A stretch of 64,000 nt of DNA. Source: Bacteroidota bacterium (lineage in GTDB: Bacteria > Bacteroidota > Bacteroidia > B-17B0 > Aurantibacillaceae). How positions within the stretch are numbered: the first letter of the stretch is position 1; every line of letters starts with the position of its first letter. Under the pieces are notes generated by a model. That model made no database searches. It was not told the DNA's origin and saw only the letters and a list, made by a program, of their open reading frames with translations. Shown here one piece after another: positions 17,578 through 27,073 of this stretch. The translations under genes and the position numbers were made by a program. Location of the stretch: assembly GCA_947450025.1 (NCBI GenBank), contig CANFTW010000012.1, positions 1-64,000 of the forward strand, read 5' to 3'.

Positions 17578-18729
17578 ATGCCAAAGATTTTAATTATTGA
17601 CGACGAAAAAGCAATTCGCAGAACCATAAAAGAAATTTTAGAGTTTGAAAAGTATATAGTTGATGAGGCTGAAGATGGCCAACAGGGCTTGGATATGGCT
17701 TTGAAAGGCAATTATGAAGTGGTATTAAGCGATATAAAAATGCCAAAATTAGATGGGATGGAGTTGCTTTCTAAATTAGTGGCTCATGGTACAGAATCTG
17801 CTTTAATTATGATGAGTGGCCATGGAAATATTGAGACCGCAGTCGATGCTGTTAAAAAAGGGGCGTTTGATTATTTAGCAAAACCAATTGATTTAAACCG
17901 ATTGTTAGTTACCATTAGAAATGCGATGGATAAAACCAAATTAGTTACCGAAACCAAAGTATTGAAAAAGAAAATTGGTAAAAAGTATCAAATGGTGGGT
18001 AACTCGGCCGCATTAGAAAATATTAGAAATTTAATTGAAAAAGTAGCACCAACAGATGCTCGTGTATTGATTACTGGAAATAATGGAACAGGTAAAGAGC
18101 TAGTCGCTCGTGAAATACATAATAAAAGTAGTCGTGCCAATTACCCATTAATTGAAGTAAACTGTGCCGCTATACCAAGTGAGTTAATTGAAAGTGAATT
18201 GTTTGGACACGAAAAGGGTGCATTTACAAGTGCGGTGGCTACTCGTAAAGGTAAATTTGAGTTGGCAGAAGGTGGAACAATTTTCTTGGATGAAATAGGA
18301 GACATGAGTTTATCTGCTCAAGCAAAAGTATTAAGAGCCTTACAAGAAAATAAAATTACTAGGGTTGGTGGAGATAAAGAAATCAAAGTAGATGTCAGAA
18401 TTATTGCTGCAACTAATAAAGATTTGAAAAAGGAAATAGAAAAAGGTGAATTCAGAGAAGATTTATTCCATCGCTTAAGCGTTATTCCTATTCATGTTCC
18501 TTCATTAAATGAGAGAAGAGATGACATTCCTTTATTAACAGAGCATTTTATTAATTTAATTTGCTCAGATTATGGGATGACGATGAAAACAATTACAAAA
18601 GAGGCTATAGAAGAATTACAAAAAAAAGATTGGACAGGCAATATTCGTGAATTTAGAAATGTGATTGAGCGCTTAATTATTTTGTGTGGTAAAGAAATTA
18701 CAGATAAAGACGTGAAACAGTTTGCATAG
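17578..18729 (+). CDS. NtrC-like response regulator, receiver-AAA+, no DNA-binding domain
   Basis: This 383-aa protein has a receiver domain (1-120) with acidic pocket D8/D9, phospho-acceptor Asp52 (L-S-D-I-K-M-P) and Lys102. A sigma54-interaction AAA+ domain (about 138-372) follows, with Walker A G-N-N-G-T-G-K (167-173), L1 loop G-A-F-T-S-A (214-219) instead of G-A-F-T-G-A, Walker B F-L-D-E-I (236-240) and R-finger region. The chain ends at residue 383, right after the AAA+ lid, so the usual Fis-type HTH is absent. It probably acts from solution on sigma54-RNA polymerase, or has another AAA role. It lies in a run with arfB upstream and a DUF6265 lipoprotein downstream. Confidence 0.88.
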   Translation: MPKILIIDDEKAIRRTIKEILEFEKYIVDEAEDGQQGLDMALKGNYEVVLSDIKMPKLDGMELLSKLVAHGTESALIMMSGHGNIETAVDAVKKGAFDYLAKPIDLNRLLVTIRNAMDKTKLVTETKVLKKKIGKKYQMVGNSAALENIRNLIEKVAPTDARVLITGNNGTGKELVAREIHNKSSRANYPLIEVNCAAIPSELIESELFGHEKGAFTSAVATRKGKFELAEGGTIFLDEIGDMSLSAQAKVLRALQENKITRVGGDKEIKVDVRIIAATNKDLKKEIEKGEFREDLFHRLSVIPIHVPSLNERRDDIPLLTEHFINLICSDYGMTMKTITKEAIEELQKKDWTGNIREFRNVIERLIILCGKEITDKDVKQFA

Positions 18730-18740
18730 AAAAAATAAAA

Positions 18741-19250
18741 ATGTTTAGAGCTATCATATTCATTTCTTTTATTGTTCTATGTTTTGCATCATGCCATGAA
18801 GTAAATGAAAGTAAAGAGCTGCGAAAAACTATTGTTTTTGATCTTGATCCAATCAATCAGGCAACGTGGTTTCTTGGTTCTTGGAAAAATTTGACAAAAG
18901 ATGGTTTGTTTACTGAAAATTGGAAATACATGAATGATTCACTTTATAATGGAAAAAGTTATATCATACAAAACGAGGATACGGTATTTTATGAATCGAT
19001 TGATTTAAAGAAACTTAATAATGAATGGTATTATATAGTTAGTGTAAGAAATCAAAATAAAGAATTACCAGTTTCTTTTAAACTCATTTCTTTATCACCT
19101 AATCAATTGGTTTTTGAAAATGCTAAACATGATTTTCCTAATAAAATAACCTATTCAAAGATATTAGAAGATTCTATGGTTGCTTCCATTTCTGGTTTAA
19201 TTGGTGGAAAAGAAAAGATAGAATTATTTCCAATGAAAAAAACAAAATAA
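18741..19250 (+). CDS. DUF6265-like lipoprotein
   Basis: This is a 169-aa lipoprotein with lipobox C-F-A-S-C (Cys18). The mature region has W-F-L-G-S-W, E-N-W-K-Y-M-N-D-S-L-Y-N-G-K-S-Y, N-E-D-T-V-F-Y-E-S-I, V-S-F-K-L, F-E-N-A-K-H-D-F-P-N-K-I-T-Y and I-S-G, a pattern shared by the DUF6265 beta-barrel family, where H-D-F-P is the hallmark. The biochemical role of the family is not known. It sits between the response regulator (12 bp upstream) and murQ (2 bp downstream), so it is probably in an operon with both. Confidence 0.75.
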   Translation: MFRAIIFISFIVLCFASCHEVNESKELRKTIVFDLDPINQATWFLGSWKNLTKDGLFTENWKYMNDSLYNGKSYIIQNEDTVFYESIDLKKLNNEWYYIVSVRNQNKELPVSFKLISLSPNQLVFENAKHDFPNKITYSKILEDSMVASISGLIGGKEKIELFPMKKTK

Positions 19251-19251
19251 G

Positions 19252-20061
19252 ATGCAAAAAACAACTGAAGCGGATTCATACTATAATAATTTGGAGACCA
19301 TGAGTGTTCAAGAATTATTAATGAACATGAATAAAGAAGATCAATCTGTTCCCTTAGCTGTCGAAAAAGCTATCCCTCAAATTGAAAAATTAGTGGATGT
19401 AATTGTGGCTAAAATGCTATTAGGCGGACGTTTATTTTATATGGGCGCAGGCACAAGTGGACGATTAGGAATATTAGATGCAAGTGAATGTCCACCAACA
19501 TATGGTATAGCTCAAGGAATTGTTGTTGGTTTAATTGCAGGTGGTGATACAGCTATACGAAAAGCAGTTGAGTTTGCAGAAGATGATGTGAATCAAGGTT
19601 GGACCGATTTGCAAGAGCATCAAATCAATTCAAATGATGTGGTTGTTGGTATAGCAGCTTCTGGAACAACTCCCTATGTCATAGGCGCATTAGATACTTG
19701 TAATAAAAATAATATTGAAACAGGTTGTATTGTTTGTAATAGTGGTTCGCCAGTTGCTGGTGTTTCTAAATATCCAGTTGAAGTAGTAGTTGGTCCTGAG
19801 TTTGTAACAGGTTCAACCAGAATGAAATCTGGCACTGCACAGAAATTAGTATTGAATATGATTTCTACTTCAGTGATGATTAAGTTAGGAAGAGTGAAAG
19901 GAAATAAAATGGTAGATATGCAATTGAGTAATCATAAATTAGTAGACAGAGGAACCCGAATGGTTATGAAGAACACTGGTTTACAAGATTATGAAGTTGC
20001 TAAAGCCTTATTATTGAAATATGGTAGTGTTAGAAAAGCAACGGATAGTTTGAATAAATAA
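19252..20061 (+). CDS. murQ: N-acetylmuramic acid 6-phosphate etherase
   Basis: A SIS-domain protein of 269 aa. It cleaves the lactyl ether of MurNAc-6-phosphate to give GlcNAc-6-phosphate and D-lactate during peptidoglycan recycling. Characteristic motifs are [24 protein letters not shown] (about 63-86), [15 protein letters not shown] and [16 protein letters not shown]. The catalytic Glu lies in the E-C-P-P segment. It overlaps the next gene by one base (TAATG). Confidence 0.95.
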   Translation: MQKTTEADSYYNNLETMSVQELLMNMNKEDQSVPLAVEKAIPQIEKLVDVIVAKMLLGGRLFYMGAGTSGRLGILDASECPPTYGIAQGIVVGLIAGGDTAIRKAVEFAEDDVNQGWTDLQEHQINSNDVVVGIAASGTTPYVIGALDTCNKNNIETGCIVCNSGSPVAGVSKYPVEVVVGPEFVTGSTRMKSGTAQKLVLNMISTSVMIKLGRVKGNKMVDMQLSNHKLVDRGTRMVMKNTGLQDYEVAKALLLKYGSVRKATDSLNK

Positions 20062-20276
20062 TGACTGAACAAAAAAATAATCCATTACATGGCAAAACTC
20101 TTCAAGTTATTCTTGAAGAGTTATTAGCTCGTTATCGTTGGGAAGGATTAGCCTATCACATCGATATTAATTGTTTTAAAGAAAATCCAAGTATTAATTC
20201 GAGTCTTAAATTTTTAAGAAAAACTCCATGGGCTCGAAAAAAAGTAGAAGATTTATATTTAGCTTTATTCGATTAA
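20061..20276 (+). CDS. VF530-family small DNA-binding-like protein (DUF2132)
   Basis: A 71-aa protein covering the whole VF530 family fold: N-P-L-H-G-K-T-L-Q-x-I-L-E-E-L, Y-x-W-E-G-L-A, I-x-I-N-C-F, P-S-I[21 protein letters not shown]. The family is widespread and the fold suggests nucleic-acid binding, but no function is established. The gene overlaps the murQ stop by one base and ends 22 bp before meaB. Confidence 0.9.
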   Translation: MTEQKNNPLHGKTLQVILEELLARYRWEGLAYHIDINCFKENPSINSSLKFLRKTPWARKKVEDLYLALFD

Positions 20277-20298
20277 ATTTATTATAATTATATAATTA

Positions 20299-21279
20299 GT
20301 GAAAAAAGAGTTCAACATAAACGAAATGACGGATGGTATTTTATCATCTAATATTTCCTATGTCAGTAAAGCCATAACATTAGTTGAATCTACTAAACAA
20401 GAGCACCAAGAGCAAGCTCAGCAAATCCTTAACACTATTATTAAATACAGTGGCAACTCCTTTAGATTAGGGATTACTGGAGTGCCAGGTGTAGGAAAGA
20501 GCACGTTTATTGAAAGTTTTGGATTAGAGGTTATTAACCGAGGACATAAATTAGCGGTTTTAGCAATTGATCCAAGTAGTCAATTAAGTAAAGGAAGTAT
20601 TTTGGGAGATAAAACACGTATGGAGCAATTATCTATACATCCTAAAGCTTTTATTCGTCCTTCGCCAAGTTCTGGTAGTTTGGGAGGAGTGGCTCGTAAA
20701 ACCAAAGAAAGCATTATTATTTGTGAAGCAGCTGGATTTGATTATGTATTTATTGAAACCGTTGGAGTAGGGCAAAGTGAAACAGCTGTTCATCAGTTAA
20801 CAGATTTCTTTTTATTGTTAATGTTAGCAGGAGCTGGAGATGAATTGCAAGGAATAAAACGAGGTATCATGGAAATGGCTGATGGTATGGTTATTACAAA
20901 AGCTGATGGAATGAATATAGATAAAGCAAAATCTGCCAGAGCAGAATATGCCCGTGCACTTCATTTATTTCCACCAACAGAAAGTCAATGGATTCCAGAA
21001 GTGCTTACTTGTTCTAGTACTGAACATAAAGGTATTTCGGAGGTTTATGATATGATTGATAAATACAAGCGCCATACCGTTTCAAATGGTTTTTTTGAAT
21101 CAAAACGTGCTCATCAAACTAAGCAATGGTTACATCAAACCATCAACGATACATTAATTGAACGATTTTATTCAAATCCAATTATAAAAGAAGAGATTAT
21201 AAAAATTGAGAAACAATTAGAAAAAAACAACATTAATCCATATCAAGCAGCAATGGATTTATTTAAGAAAATTGAATGA
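20299..21279 (+). CDS. meaB: methylmalonyl-CoA mutase-associated G-protein chaperone
   Basis: This is a 326-aa protein with GTG start. The P-loop is G-V-P-G-V-G-K-S-T (61-69). Other landmarks are A-I-D-P-S-S (switch region), G-D-K-T-R-M, R-P-S-P-S-S-G-S-L-G-G-V-A-R-K-T, F-I-E-T-V-G-V-G-Q-S-E, I-T-K-A-D-G and the C-terminal dimerisation helices. MeaB (formerly ArgK) uses GTP to guard B12 cofactor loading of methylmalonyl-CoA mutase. The mutase genes are not in this window. It converges on the REC-PP2C gene at 21286, with only 6 bp between stops. Confidence 0.95.
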   Translation: MKKEFNINEMTDGILSSNISYVSKAITLVESTKQEHQEQAQQILNTIIKYSGNSFRLGITGVPGVGKSTFIESFGLEVINRGHKLAVLAIDPSSQLSKGSILGDKTRMEQLSIHPKAFIRPSPSSGSLGGVARKTKESIIICEAAGFDYVFIETVGVGQSETAVHQLTDFFLLLMLAGAGDELQGIKRGIMEMADGMVITKADGMNIDKAKSARAEYARALHLFPPTESQWIPEVLTCSSTEHKGISEVYDMIDKYKRHTVSNGFFESKRAHQTKQWLHQTINDTLIERFYSNPIIKEEIIKIEKQLEKNNINPYQAAMDLFKKIE

Positions 21280-21285
21280 TTTTTA

Positions 21286-22590
21286 TTAAATAGTTAAGCC
21301 AAATACACTCACATCATCCGTTTGCTCATTATCTTCTTTCCAATCTAAAAATTCTTTAATTAAAAGTTTTTTATGATTTTTATGATGATGATTTGAAATC
21401 AAATTAATAAGCATTTTAAAACGTTTACTTCCAAATTTCTTATTGTTTTTACCTCCAAATTGATCAGTAAATCCATCCGAAGTCATGAAAATACTATCAC
21501 CTGCCATTAATTGAAAACTTTGAATATTACTTTCATTTAACTGTTCTATAATTTCATCTCCAAAAATTAATTTCCCACCTTTTAATTCAATCAGTTCTGA
21601 TTTACGAATGATGTATAAGGTTGTTTTAAATCCACAATATTTTAATTCGAGAGTTTTCCAATCAAGAAAGAAATAACCTAATTCAGCAGAATCTTTATTG
21701 GAGTTATTATTTAATGTTTTTCTGAATTGATTATTAGCAGTGCATATGATTGAGTTTACATCTTCTTTTAACTTGGTTTGTTCAAAAGATTCTCTTAAGG
21801 CCCCAAATGCCAATAATGAAACAAATGCGCCTGGCACTCCATGTCCAGTTGAATCGGCAATACAATAACTTAAATGGTTTTCATCATTATGGTACCAAAA
21901 AAAATCCCCACTTACAATATCCTTCGGTAATATTAAAGTAAATGCATTGGGGATTTCATTAGCAAAATCATTTTCAGATGATAAAACTGATTTTTGAATG
22001 AGTCCTGCATAATGAATACTATCTGTTAATTGTTGGTTTTTATATGCTAATTCATATATTTTTTCTTCAACTAAATTAGATAGATTGGAATTAATATGCT
22101 GTAGCTTTAAATTAACTTCTTTTACTCTTAAGTCTAATTCTAAAGATTCGATAGCCTGTTTAATGGTTAACTGAAAATCTAATTCTTGTATCGGCTTGGT
22201 TAACATTCTGTAGATATTCGCAGAATTAATAGAATGAACAACCGCATCTAAATTAGGGTTTCCTGACATTAATATTTTCTTTGACTCAGGAAAGAACTTC
22301 ATGGATTCTTCAAGAAAGGCATCACCTTGCATTCCTGGCATTGATAAATCGCTGATGATTAATGAAACTTTCACTCCCTCATTTTGCAAAATCTTCATCA
22401 ATTTTAGACCTGTAAATGGGTCGTTTGCTGTTTCTACAATAAAGTCAAATTCAGGAATATTGTATAATTTCTCTTTAATAGAGAGCGTCAAATTATTGTC
22501 ATCATCAATAATTAATATAGTATGCTCAATCGGTTTACTCTCGATTTCGATAATATTAGTTAATGCAGAATTATTTGTCGCTTGAAGCAT
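21286..22590 (-). CDS. response regulator with PP2C/SpoIIE-type phosphatase output
   Basis: The start is taken at ATG 22590 (434 aa), overlapping the kinase gene by 20 nt. The receiver domain (about 20-140) has I-I-D-D-D, Asp in L-I-I-S-D-L-S-M-P-G-M-Q-G, and L-M-S-G-N. A coiled coil links it to a SpoIIE/PP2C phosphatase domain (about 200-434) with L-P-K-D-I-V-S-G-D-F-F-W-Y, C-I-A-D-S-T-G-H-G-V-P-G-A-F-V-S, M-T-S-D-G-F-T-D-Q-F-G-G and T-D-D-V-S-V-F-G. The metal-binding aspartates are present, so it is probably active. Together with the kinase it forms a partner-switch or cyclic output module like the 60.4-63.0 kb pair. Confidence 0.88.
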   Translation of the reverse strand: MLQATNNSALTNIIEIESKPIEHTILIIDDDNNLTLSIKEKLYNIPEFDFIVETANDPFTGLKLMKILQNEGVKVSLIISDLSMPGMQGDAFLEESMKFFPESKKILMSGNPNLDAVVHSINSANIYRMLTKPIQELDFQLTIKQAIESLELDLRVKEVNLKLQHINSNLSNLVEEKIYELAYKNQQLTDSIHYAGLIQKSVLSSENDFANEIPNAFTLILPKDIVSGDFFWYHNDENHLSYCIADSTGHGVPGAFVSLLAFGALRESFEQTKLKEDVNSIICTANNQFRKTLNNNSNKDSAELGYFFLDWKTLELKYCGFKTTLYIIRKSELIELKGGKLIFGDEIIEQLNESNIQSFQLMAGDSIFMTSDGFTDQFGGKNNKKFGSKRFKMLINLISNHHHKNHKKLLIKEFLDWKEDNEQTDDVSVFGLTI

Positions 22591-23821
22591 AATTAGAAAA
22601 TCTAATAGTGAATAAAGTCGATTCCTGATTGGAGACAACTTCTAATTTTGCATGTACAGTATCCAAATATTTTTTACAAGTGATTAATTTGCTAATATTT
22701 TCAGATGAATTGGCGGTGTAATTGGAAGATAATAAATACTGAATATGTTCATCGGTAATAACTTTACCATTATCTTTTAAAGTCACTAATACGTCGTTTT
22801 GTTCGGTAAATACATTTAATAAAATATGACCGGAAGAATCTGTTGATTCTACAGCATGTGACAATAAGTTTATCCAAACATGCGATAATTGCTGAATATC
22901 TCCAGTTAGGAAGCAAGCAGTATCATATTTAAAATCAAATGTTCTTGATCTTAGACTGTGCCCCATCATTAATATGGCAATATCTATAGAAGTTTTTAAA
23001 TCGAAAATTTCAGAACCTGAATTGTTTTTTTTGTTTGTGTAATTTTTTAATGTACTGATTAAATTTCTTGCTCTAGTTTTAGCAGAATCTAAAATTGAGA
23101 ATGATTGACTAATAGAAATCAGAGATACCATTAGTTCAAATAGTTTTTCTCCTTCGGCATGACTAAAAATAGCATGAAGTTGATCGTCAATTTGGTTAAT
23201 TCCTGCAATAACAATATAATCAGCCCCTCTTTGAGTATGTTTAAATTTATAAGGAGCAAGCGCATCTAAAATCATCTTTTTCTTTTCTCTTGTCTCTAAG
23301 CTATTACTCGCCTTAAAATTATGCGAATTAAGAGATTGAGTATAATTTAAAGTAACTAAAGTAGCTTCTCTGGTTTGCTCATTAAATGCTAAAGAGGTTA
23401 ATGCTTTAATTACTTTTTGATAATCGAGCATTAAATTGTCTAAAGAATATTCAAGTAAAACAACAGGTGAAGATAATTCGTGAAGAAAGTCTGGTAATAA
23501 TTTATCTAATGTACCCGACATTTGATTGTTTTGAACTAAGGAATCAAAATGATTTTGTTCAGATATTTTTAGTCGTTCTAATTCAGATTTTAAAAATTTA
23601 ATTTCTTCACTTTGATGTTGAATGTCATTAAATTCGAAAGTGGAAGCCTGCTGTTGTTTGCTTTTGTGAACAATTACATCGTCTTCAATCTCATTATTTT
23701 GAAATTGACTTTTGAAAACATGTGCTCGCTTGTGTTGCAAACTATCAGTTTTAGATGCTTTGTGTCCTTTAGTTAAATCAACTTTAACGGTGCTTTTTAC
23801 AGAATCATCTTGCTTCTTCAT
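22571..23821 (-). CDS. degenerate sensor histidine kinase
   Basis: This 416-aa protein has a charged low-complexity N-terminus (1-60), a coiled coil (about 66-95), a DHp-like helix with L-H-E-L-S-S-P-V-V-L-L (His at about 115), a central helical region and a C-terminal ATPase-like domain (about 290-410). The N-box is recognisable (W-I-N-L-L-S-H-A-V-E-S). The G1 box is reduced to D-N-G-K-V, and no G-x-G-L-G-L G2 box is seen. It may be a pseudokinase, or a kinase scaffold that controls the downstream REC-PP2C protein. No membrane segment is present. Confidence 0.75.
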   Translation of the reverse strand: MKKQDDSVKSTVKVDLTKGHKASKTDSLQHKRAHVFKSQFQNNEIEDDVIVHKSKQQQASTFEFNDIQHQSEEIKFLKSELERLKISEQNHFDSLVQNNQMSGTLDKLLPDFLHELSSPVVLLEYSLDNLMLDYQKVIKALTSLAFNEQTREATLVTLNYTQSLNSHNFKASNSLETREKKKMILDALAPYKFKHTQRGADYIVIAGINQIDDQLHAIFSHAEGEKLFELMVSLISISQSFSILDSAKTRARNLISTLKNYTNKKNNSGSEIFDLKTSIDIAILMMGHSLRSRTFDFKYDTACFLTGDIQQLSHVWINLLSHAVESTDSSGHILLNVFTEQNDVLVTLKDNGKVITDEHIQYLLSSNYTANSSENISKLITCKKYLDTVHAKLEVVSNQESTLFTIRFSNYASSDK

Positions 23822-24076
23822 GTTAATCGATTTATTTACTCTGCAATTTATGGCAATAAATCGCCCTAATAAATCCTGCTTTTATTTTTTATTAACTTTG
23901 TTATTAACAGTAATAGATTGCTTTTATAATTGATATCACACTACATTTTGTTTTAAGAGAAGTGCTAGGATTACCTTATAAAAACTATACGAACTAATTT
24001 TGACAATTTAATTTTATTAAATTTGCTTCAATATTTTTTAGTTCTATTCTGAATCTCATGTTGTTATAATATCTCT

Positions 24077-25198
24077 TTGAAAAAAAAGAAAATAATAGTT
24101 TCTGTTATAAATGACTTGGTGACTGACCAACGTGTCGCCCGAACATGTTCAGTTTTATTTGAGTTACATTATAAAGTACTTCTTGTTGGTCGAGTTCAAA
24201 AATCGTCTAATTCTCTAGAGAAAAGAGACTACGATTGTAAGAGAATGAAACTGTTATTTGAAAGCGGTCCATTGTTTTATTTGTTTTTTAACATCCGCTT
24301 ATTTTTTGTTTTGTTGTTTTCACATGCAGATGTGCTATTGGCAAACGATTTAGATACGTTATTACCTAATTATTTAGTGTCTAAAATCAAGGGTATTCCT
24401 TTAATTTACGATAGTCATGAAATTTTTTGTGAAGTTCCTGAATTACAAAATCATCCGAGTAAAAAACGTATTTGGGAAAAAGTAGAATCTTGGATTGTTC
24501 CTAAATTGAAATATTGCATTACTGTTAATCAAAGCATTTCTGATTACTTTACTAATAAGTATAAAGTGCCATTTATCTTTGTAAGAAATATCCCTAATTA
24601 TACGAAGATTCAAAGTTTAAAATCTCGCTCAGATTTAAATTTACCTATTGGAAAGAAAATTGTTATTCTTCAAGGAGCGGGTATTAATGTTCAGCGTGGA
24701 GCCGAAGAATTAGTTGAGGCGTTTAAGTATTTGGATAATAACTACTTATTATTAATTATCGGAAGTGGAGATGTGATTGGTCAATTAAAAGAAAATGTCA
24801 TTAATTTTCAATTACAAGATAAAATAAAAATTATTGATAAAATTCCAGCTACGGAATTAAGACATTATTCCTCAAACGCTAATTTAGGAGTTACCATTGA
24901 TAAGGATACTAATCTGAATTATCATTATTCATTGCCAAATAAAGTATTTGATTATATGCATGCTGGGATCCCAATTTTAGCAACGAAACTTCCTGAAATT
25001 GAAAGAATTGTGGAGTCTTATCATATCGGGATTTTTATTGAAAATCATGACCCTAAACATATTGCCCATCAAATACAAGAATTTTTGAATAGCAAGGAAT
25101 ATTTAGACTATAAGAGTCATACAGTAATCGCTGCTGTTGCTAATAATTGGAAGACTGAAAAACAAAAGTTAGTTCAGTTAATCAACAGTATTCACTAA
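24077..25198 (+). CDS. GT4-type glycosyltransferase
   Basis: This 373-aa protein starts at TTG. The N-terminal Rossmann domain includes V-I-N-D-L-V-T-D-Q-R-V, a common opening in Bacteroidota GT4 enzymes. The C-terminal domain has I-L-Q-G-A-G-I-N-V-Q-R-G-A-E-E-L-V-E-A, I-G-S-G and S-L-P-N-K-V-F-D-Y-M-H-A-G-I-P-I-L-A-T-K-L-P-E, the nucleotide-sugar binding E-x7-E-type region. It probably transfers a sugar to a surface polysaccharide or lipid precursor. Donor and acceptor are unknown. It stands alone, converging on the ABC exporter gene. Confidence 0.88.
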   Translation: MKKKKIIVSVINDLVTDQRVARTCSVLFELHYKVLLVGRVQKSSNSLEKRDYDCKRMKLLFESGPLFYLFFNIRLFFVLLFSHADVLLANDLDTLLPNYLVSKIKGIPLIYDSHEIFCEVPELQNHPSKKRIWEKVESWIVPKLKYCITVNQSISDYFTNKYKVPFIFVRNIPNYTKIQSLKSRSDLNLPIGKKIVILQGAGINVQRGAEELVEAFKYLDNNYLLLIIGSGDVIGQLKENVINFQLQDKIKIIDKIPATELRHYSSNANLGVTIDKDTNLNYHYSLPNKVFDYMHAGIPILATKLPEIERIVESYHIGIFIENHDPKHIAHQIQEFLNSKEYLDYKSHTVIAAVANNWKTEKQKLVQLINSIH

Positions 25199-25203
25199 GA
25201 TTA

Positions 25204-26952
25204 TTATTTTCTTTCTCCAATTTGTTGGCGCCACATGGCATAGTACAAGCCTTTTTCGTTTAATAAATCTTGATGCTTTCCTTGTTCAATAATCTTACCT
25301 TGCTCTAATACAAATATTTTATCGGCATGCATAATGGTCGATAAACGATGAGCAATTAGAACGGTGATTTGATCTTGTTTTGAAGAAATATTTCTAATCG
25401 TTTGAGTAATTTCTTCTTCTGTTATTGAATCTAAGGCAGATGTTGCTTCATCAAAAATTAATAAACGAGGATTTCGCAATAATGCTCTAGCTATAGATAG
25501 TCGTTGTTTTTCTCCGCCGGATACTTTTATCCCCCCTTCACCAATAGTTGTATTTAATCCATTTTCGGCGCGTCTTAATAAATTACCACAAGCCGCTTTT
25601 CGAAGTACATCATTTATTTCTTCGTCAGTGGCGGTTGGTTTAACAAATAATAAATTGTCTTTGATGGTTCCACTGAATAATTGAGCATCCTGAGTAACAA
25701 ATCCTAATTGACGTCTTAATTCCGTTAAATCAATATCTCTTGCATTTTTTTCGTTATAAAAAATATCACCTTCATTTGGATTGTATAAGCCAACTAACAT
25801 TTTCACTAAGGTTGTTTTTCCACTTCCTGAAGGACCAACAAAAGCAATGGTTTCGCCAGCTTTAGCTTCAAAAGAAATGTCTTTGACAGCATAAGAGTTG
25901 GCTGTTTGATGTTTAAACGTAATATTTGAAAAACGTAAATTATTTATTAATCCAATAGTTTTTGGGTTTTCCGGTGTTGCTTCACTTTTTGATTCCATTA
26001 ACTTATTAAAGTTATCCATGGAGGCTTTTGTTTCATTGTAGGTTGCAATCACATTCCCTAATTCTTGTAAAGGATTAAATAAAAAGAATGAAAAGAACAT
26101 TAAGGTTATTAAATCACCAGGTTTAATAATCTCATGAAATAAAAACATATATAGTGCAAATACTAAACTTGTTCTCATAAAATGAACCGTAGTTCCTTGA
26201 ATAAAACTTAATGAACGAATAAAACGTACTTTTTTTAGTTCTAATCCTAATATCTTAATCGTTGTGGTATTTAATCGATTAACTTCTTGTTCGGTTAATC
26301 CTAAACTTTTCACTAATTCAATGTTTCTTAATGATTCGGTAGTAGCTCCTGCTAGGGCAGTGGTTTCTCCTAAGATTTCTTTCGATACTTTTTTTATCTT
26401 TTTACCCAAGAAGGAGCTGATAAACGCAATCACAGGAACAGTTGACAAAAATATAGGTCCTAATAACCAGTGGATATTGACTGCATAAATCACAACAAAG
26501 GCAATTCCAACTAATGATTGAAAAATCATCGAGATAGAAAACGTGATAAACTTTTCGCAATCAATTTTTACCTTTTGTAATTTTCCTAAGGTTTCTCCAC
26601 TGCGTTGATCTTCAAAATCCTGATATGGTAATTGAAGCGCTTTTTGGATGCCGTCAGTATACATTTGAGCACCAACTCGTTGTATGATAATATTAGTAAA
26701 GTAATCTTGAAAGTTTTTCGCGATTCTCGACATCATAGCAGCGCCAAGTGATAGCGCTAACCAACCAATGACAACTTTAGTAAAATGAGCATAATTATGA
26801 TTAAAATTTGCTAAGCCAACGCCACATTCGTTCATTAATTTACCAGTAATAATTGAGTCGCAAAGTGAAAAACATTGATTAATTGCCGCTAAAAAAAGTG
26901 CTAAAAACAATAAGGGTTTGTGAGCTTTGATATAGGTGTATAAAATTTTCAT
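25204..26952 (-). CDS. ABC exporter, fused permease and ATPase (MsbA-like)
   Basis: This 582-aa half transporter has six transmembrane helices (about 1-310) joined to a nucleotide-binding domain (about 335-575). The latter has Walker A G-P-S-G-S-G-K-T-T, Q-loop V-T-Q-D-A-Q-L-F-S-G, signature V-S-G-G-E-K-Q-R, Walker B L-L-I-F-D-E-A-T-S-A-L-D and H-loop I-A-H-R-L-S-T. It would work as a homodimer and export a lipid, drug or peptide; the substrate cannot be told from sequence. It converges with the glycosyltransferase (6-bp gap) and diverges from the NlpC/P60 gene. Confidence 0.9.
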   Translation of the reverse strand: MKILYTYIKAHKPLLFLALFLAAINQCFSLCDSIITGKLMNECGVGLANFNHNYAHFTKVVIGWLALSLGAAMMSRIAKNFQDYFTNIIIQRVGAQMYTDGIQKALQLPYQDFEDQRSGETLGKLQKVKIDCEKFITFSISMIFQSLVGIAFVVIYAVNIHWLLGPIFLSTVPVIAFISSFLGKKIKKVSKEILGETTALAGATTESLRNIELVKSLGLTEQEVNRLNTTTIKILGLELKKVRFIRSLSFIQGTTVHFMRTSLVFALYMFLFHEIIKPGDLITLMFFSFFLFNPLQELGNVIATYNETKASMDNFNKLMESKSEATPENPKTIGLINNLRFSNITFKHQTANSYAVKDISFEAKAGETIAFVGPSGSGKTTLVKMLVGLYNPNEGDIFYNEKNARDIDLTELRRQLGFVTQDAQLFSGTIKDNLLFVKPTATDEEINDVLRKAACGNLLRRAENGLNTTIGEGGIKVSGGEKQRLSIARALLRNPRLLIFDEATSALDSITEEEITQTIRNISSKQDQITVLIAHRLSTIMHADKIFVLEQGKIIEQGKHQDLLNEKGLYYAMWRQQIGERK

Positions 26953-27061
26953 ATTTTTTGAAATAGCGCGTAAAATTACAACTTAACTTATCAATATCGG
27001 AATTAATAATGCATAGTGAATAACTATTTTGAAAGAGCGTATTTTATAGGAAAAGAGCCAG

Positions 27062-27069
27062 TAATTTTG
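27062..27069 (+). promoter_or_regulatory. -7 promoter box TAATTTTG next to a start codon
   Basis: A perfect TAnnTTTG ends 4 bp before ATG 27074, which again implies a leaderless or nearly leaderless transcript. Confidence 0.45.
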
Positions 27070-27073
27070 TTTT

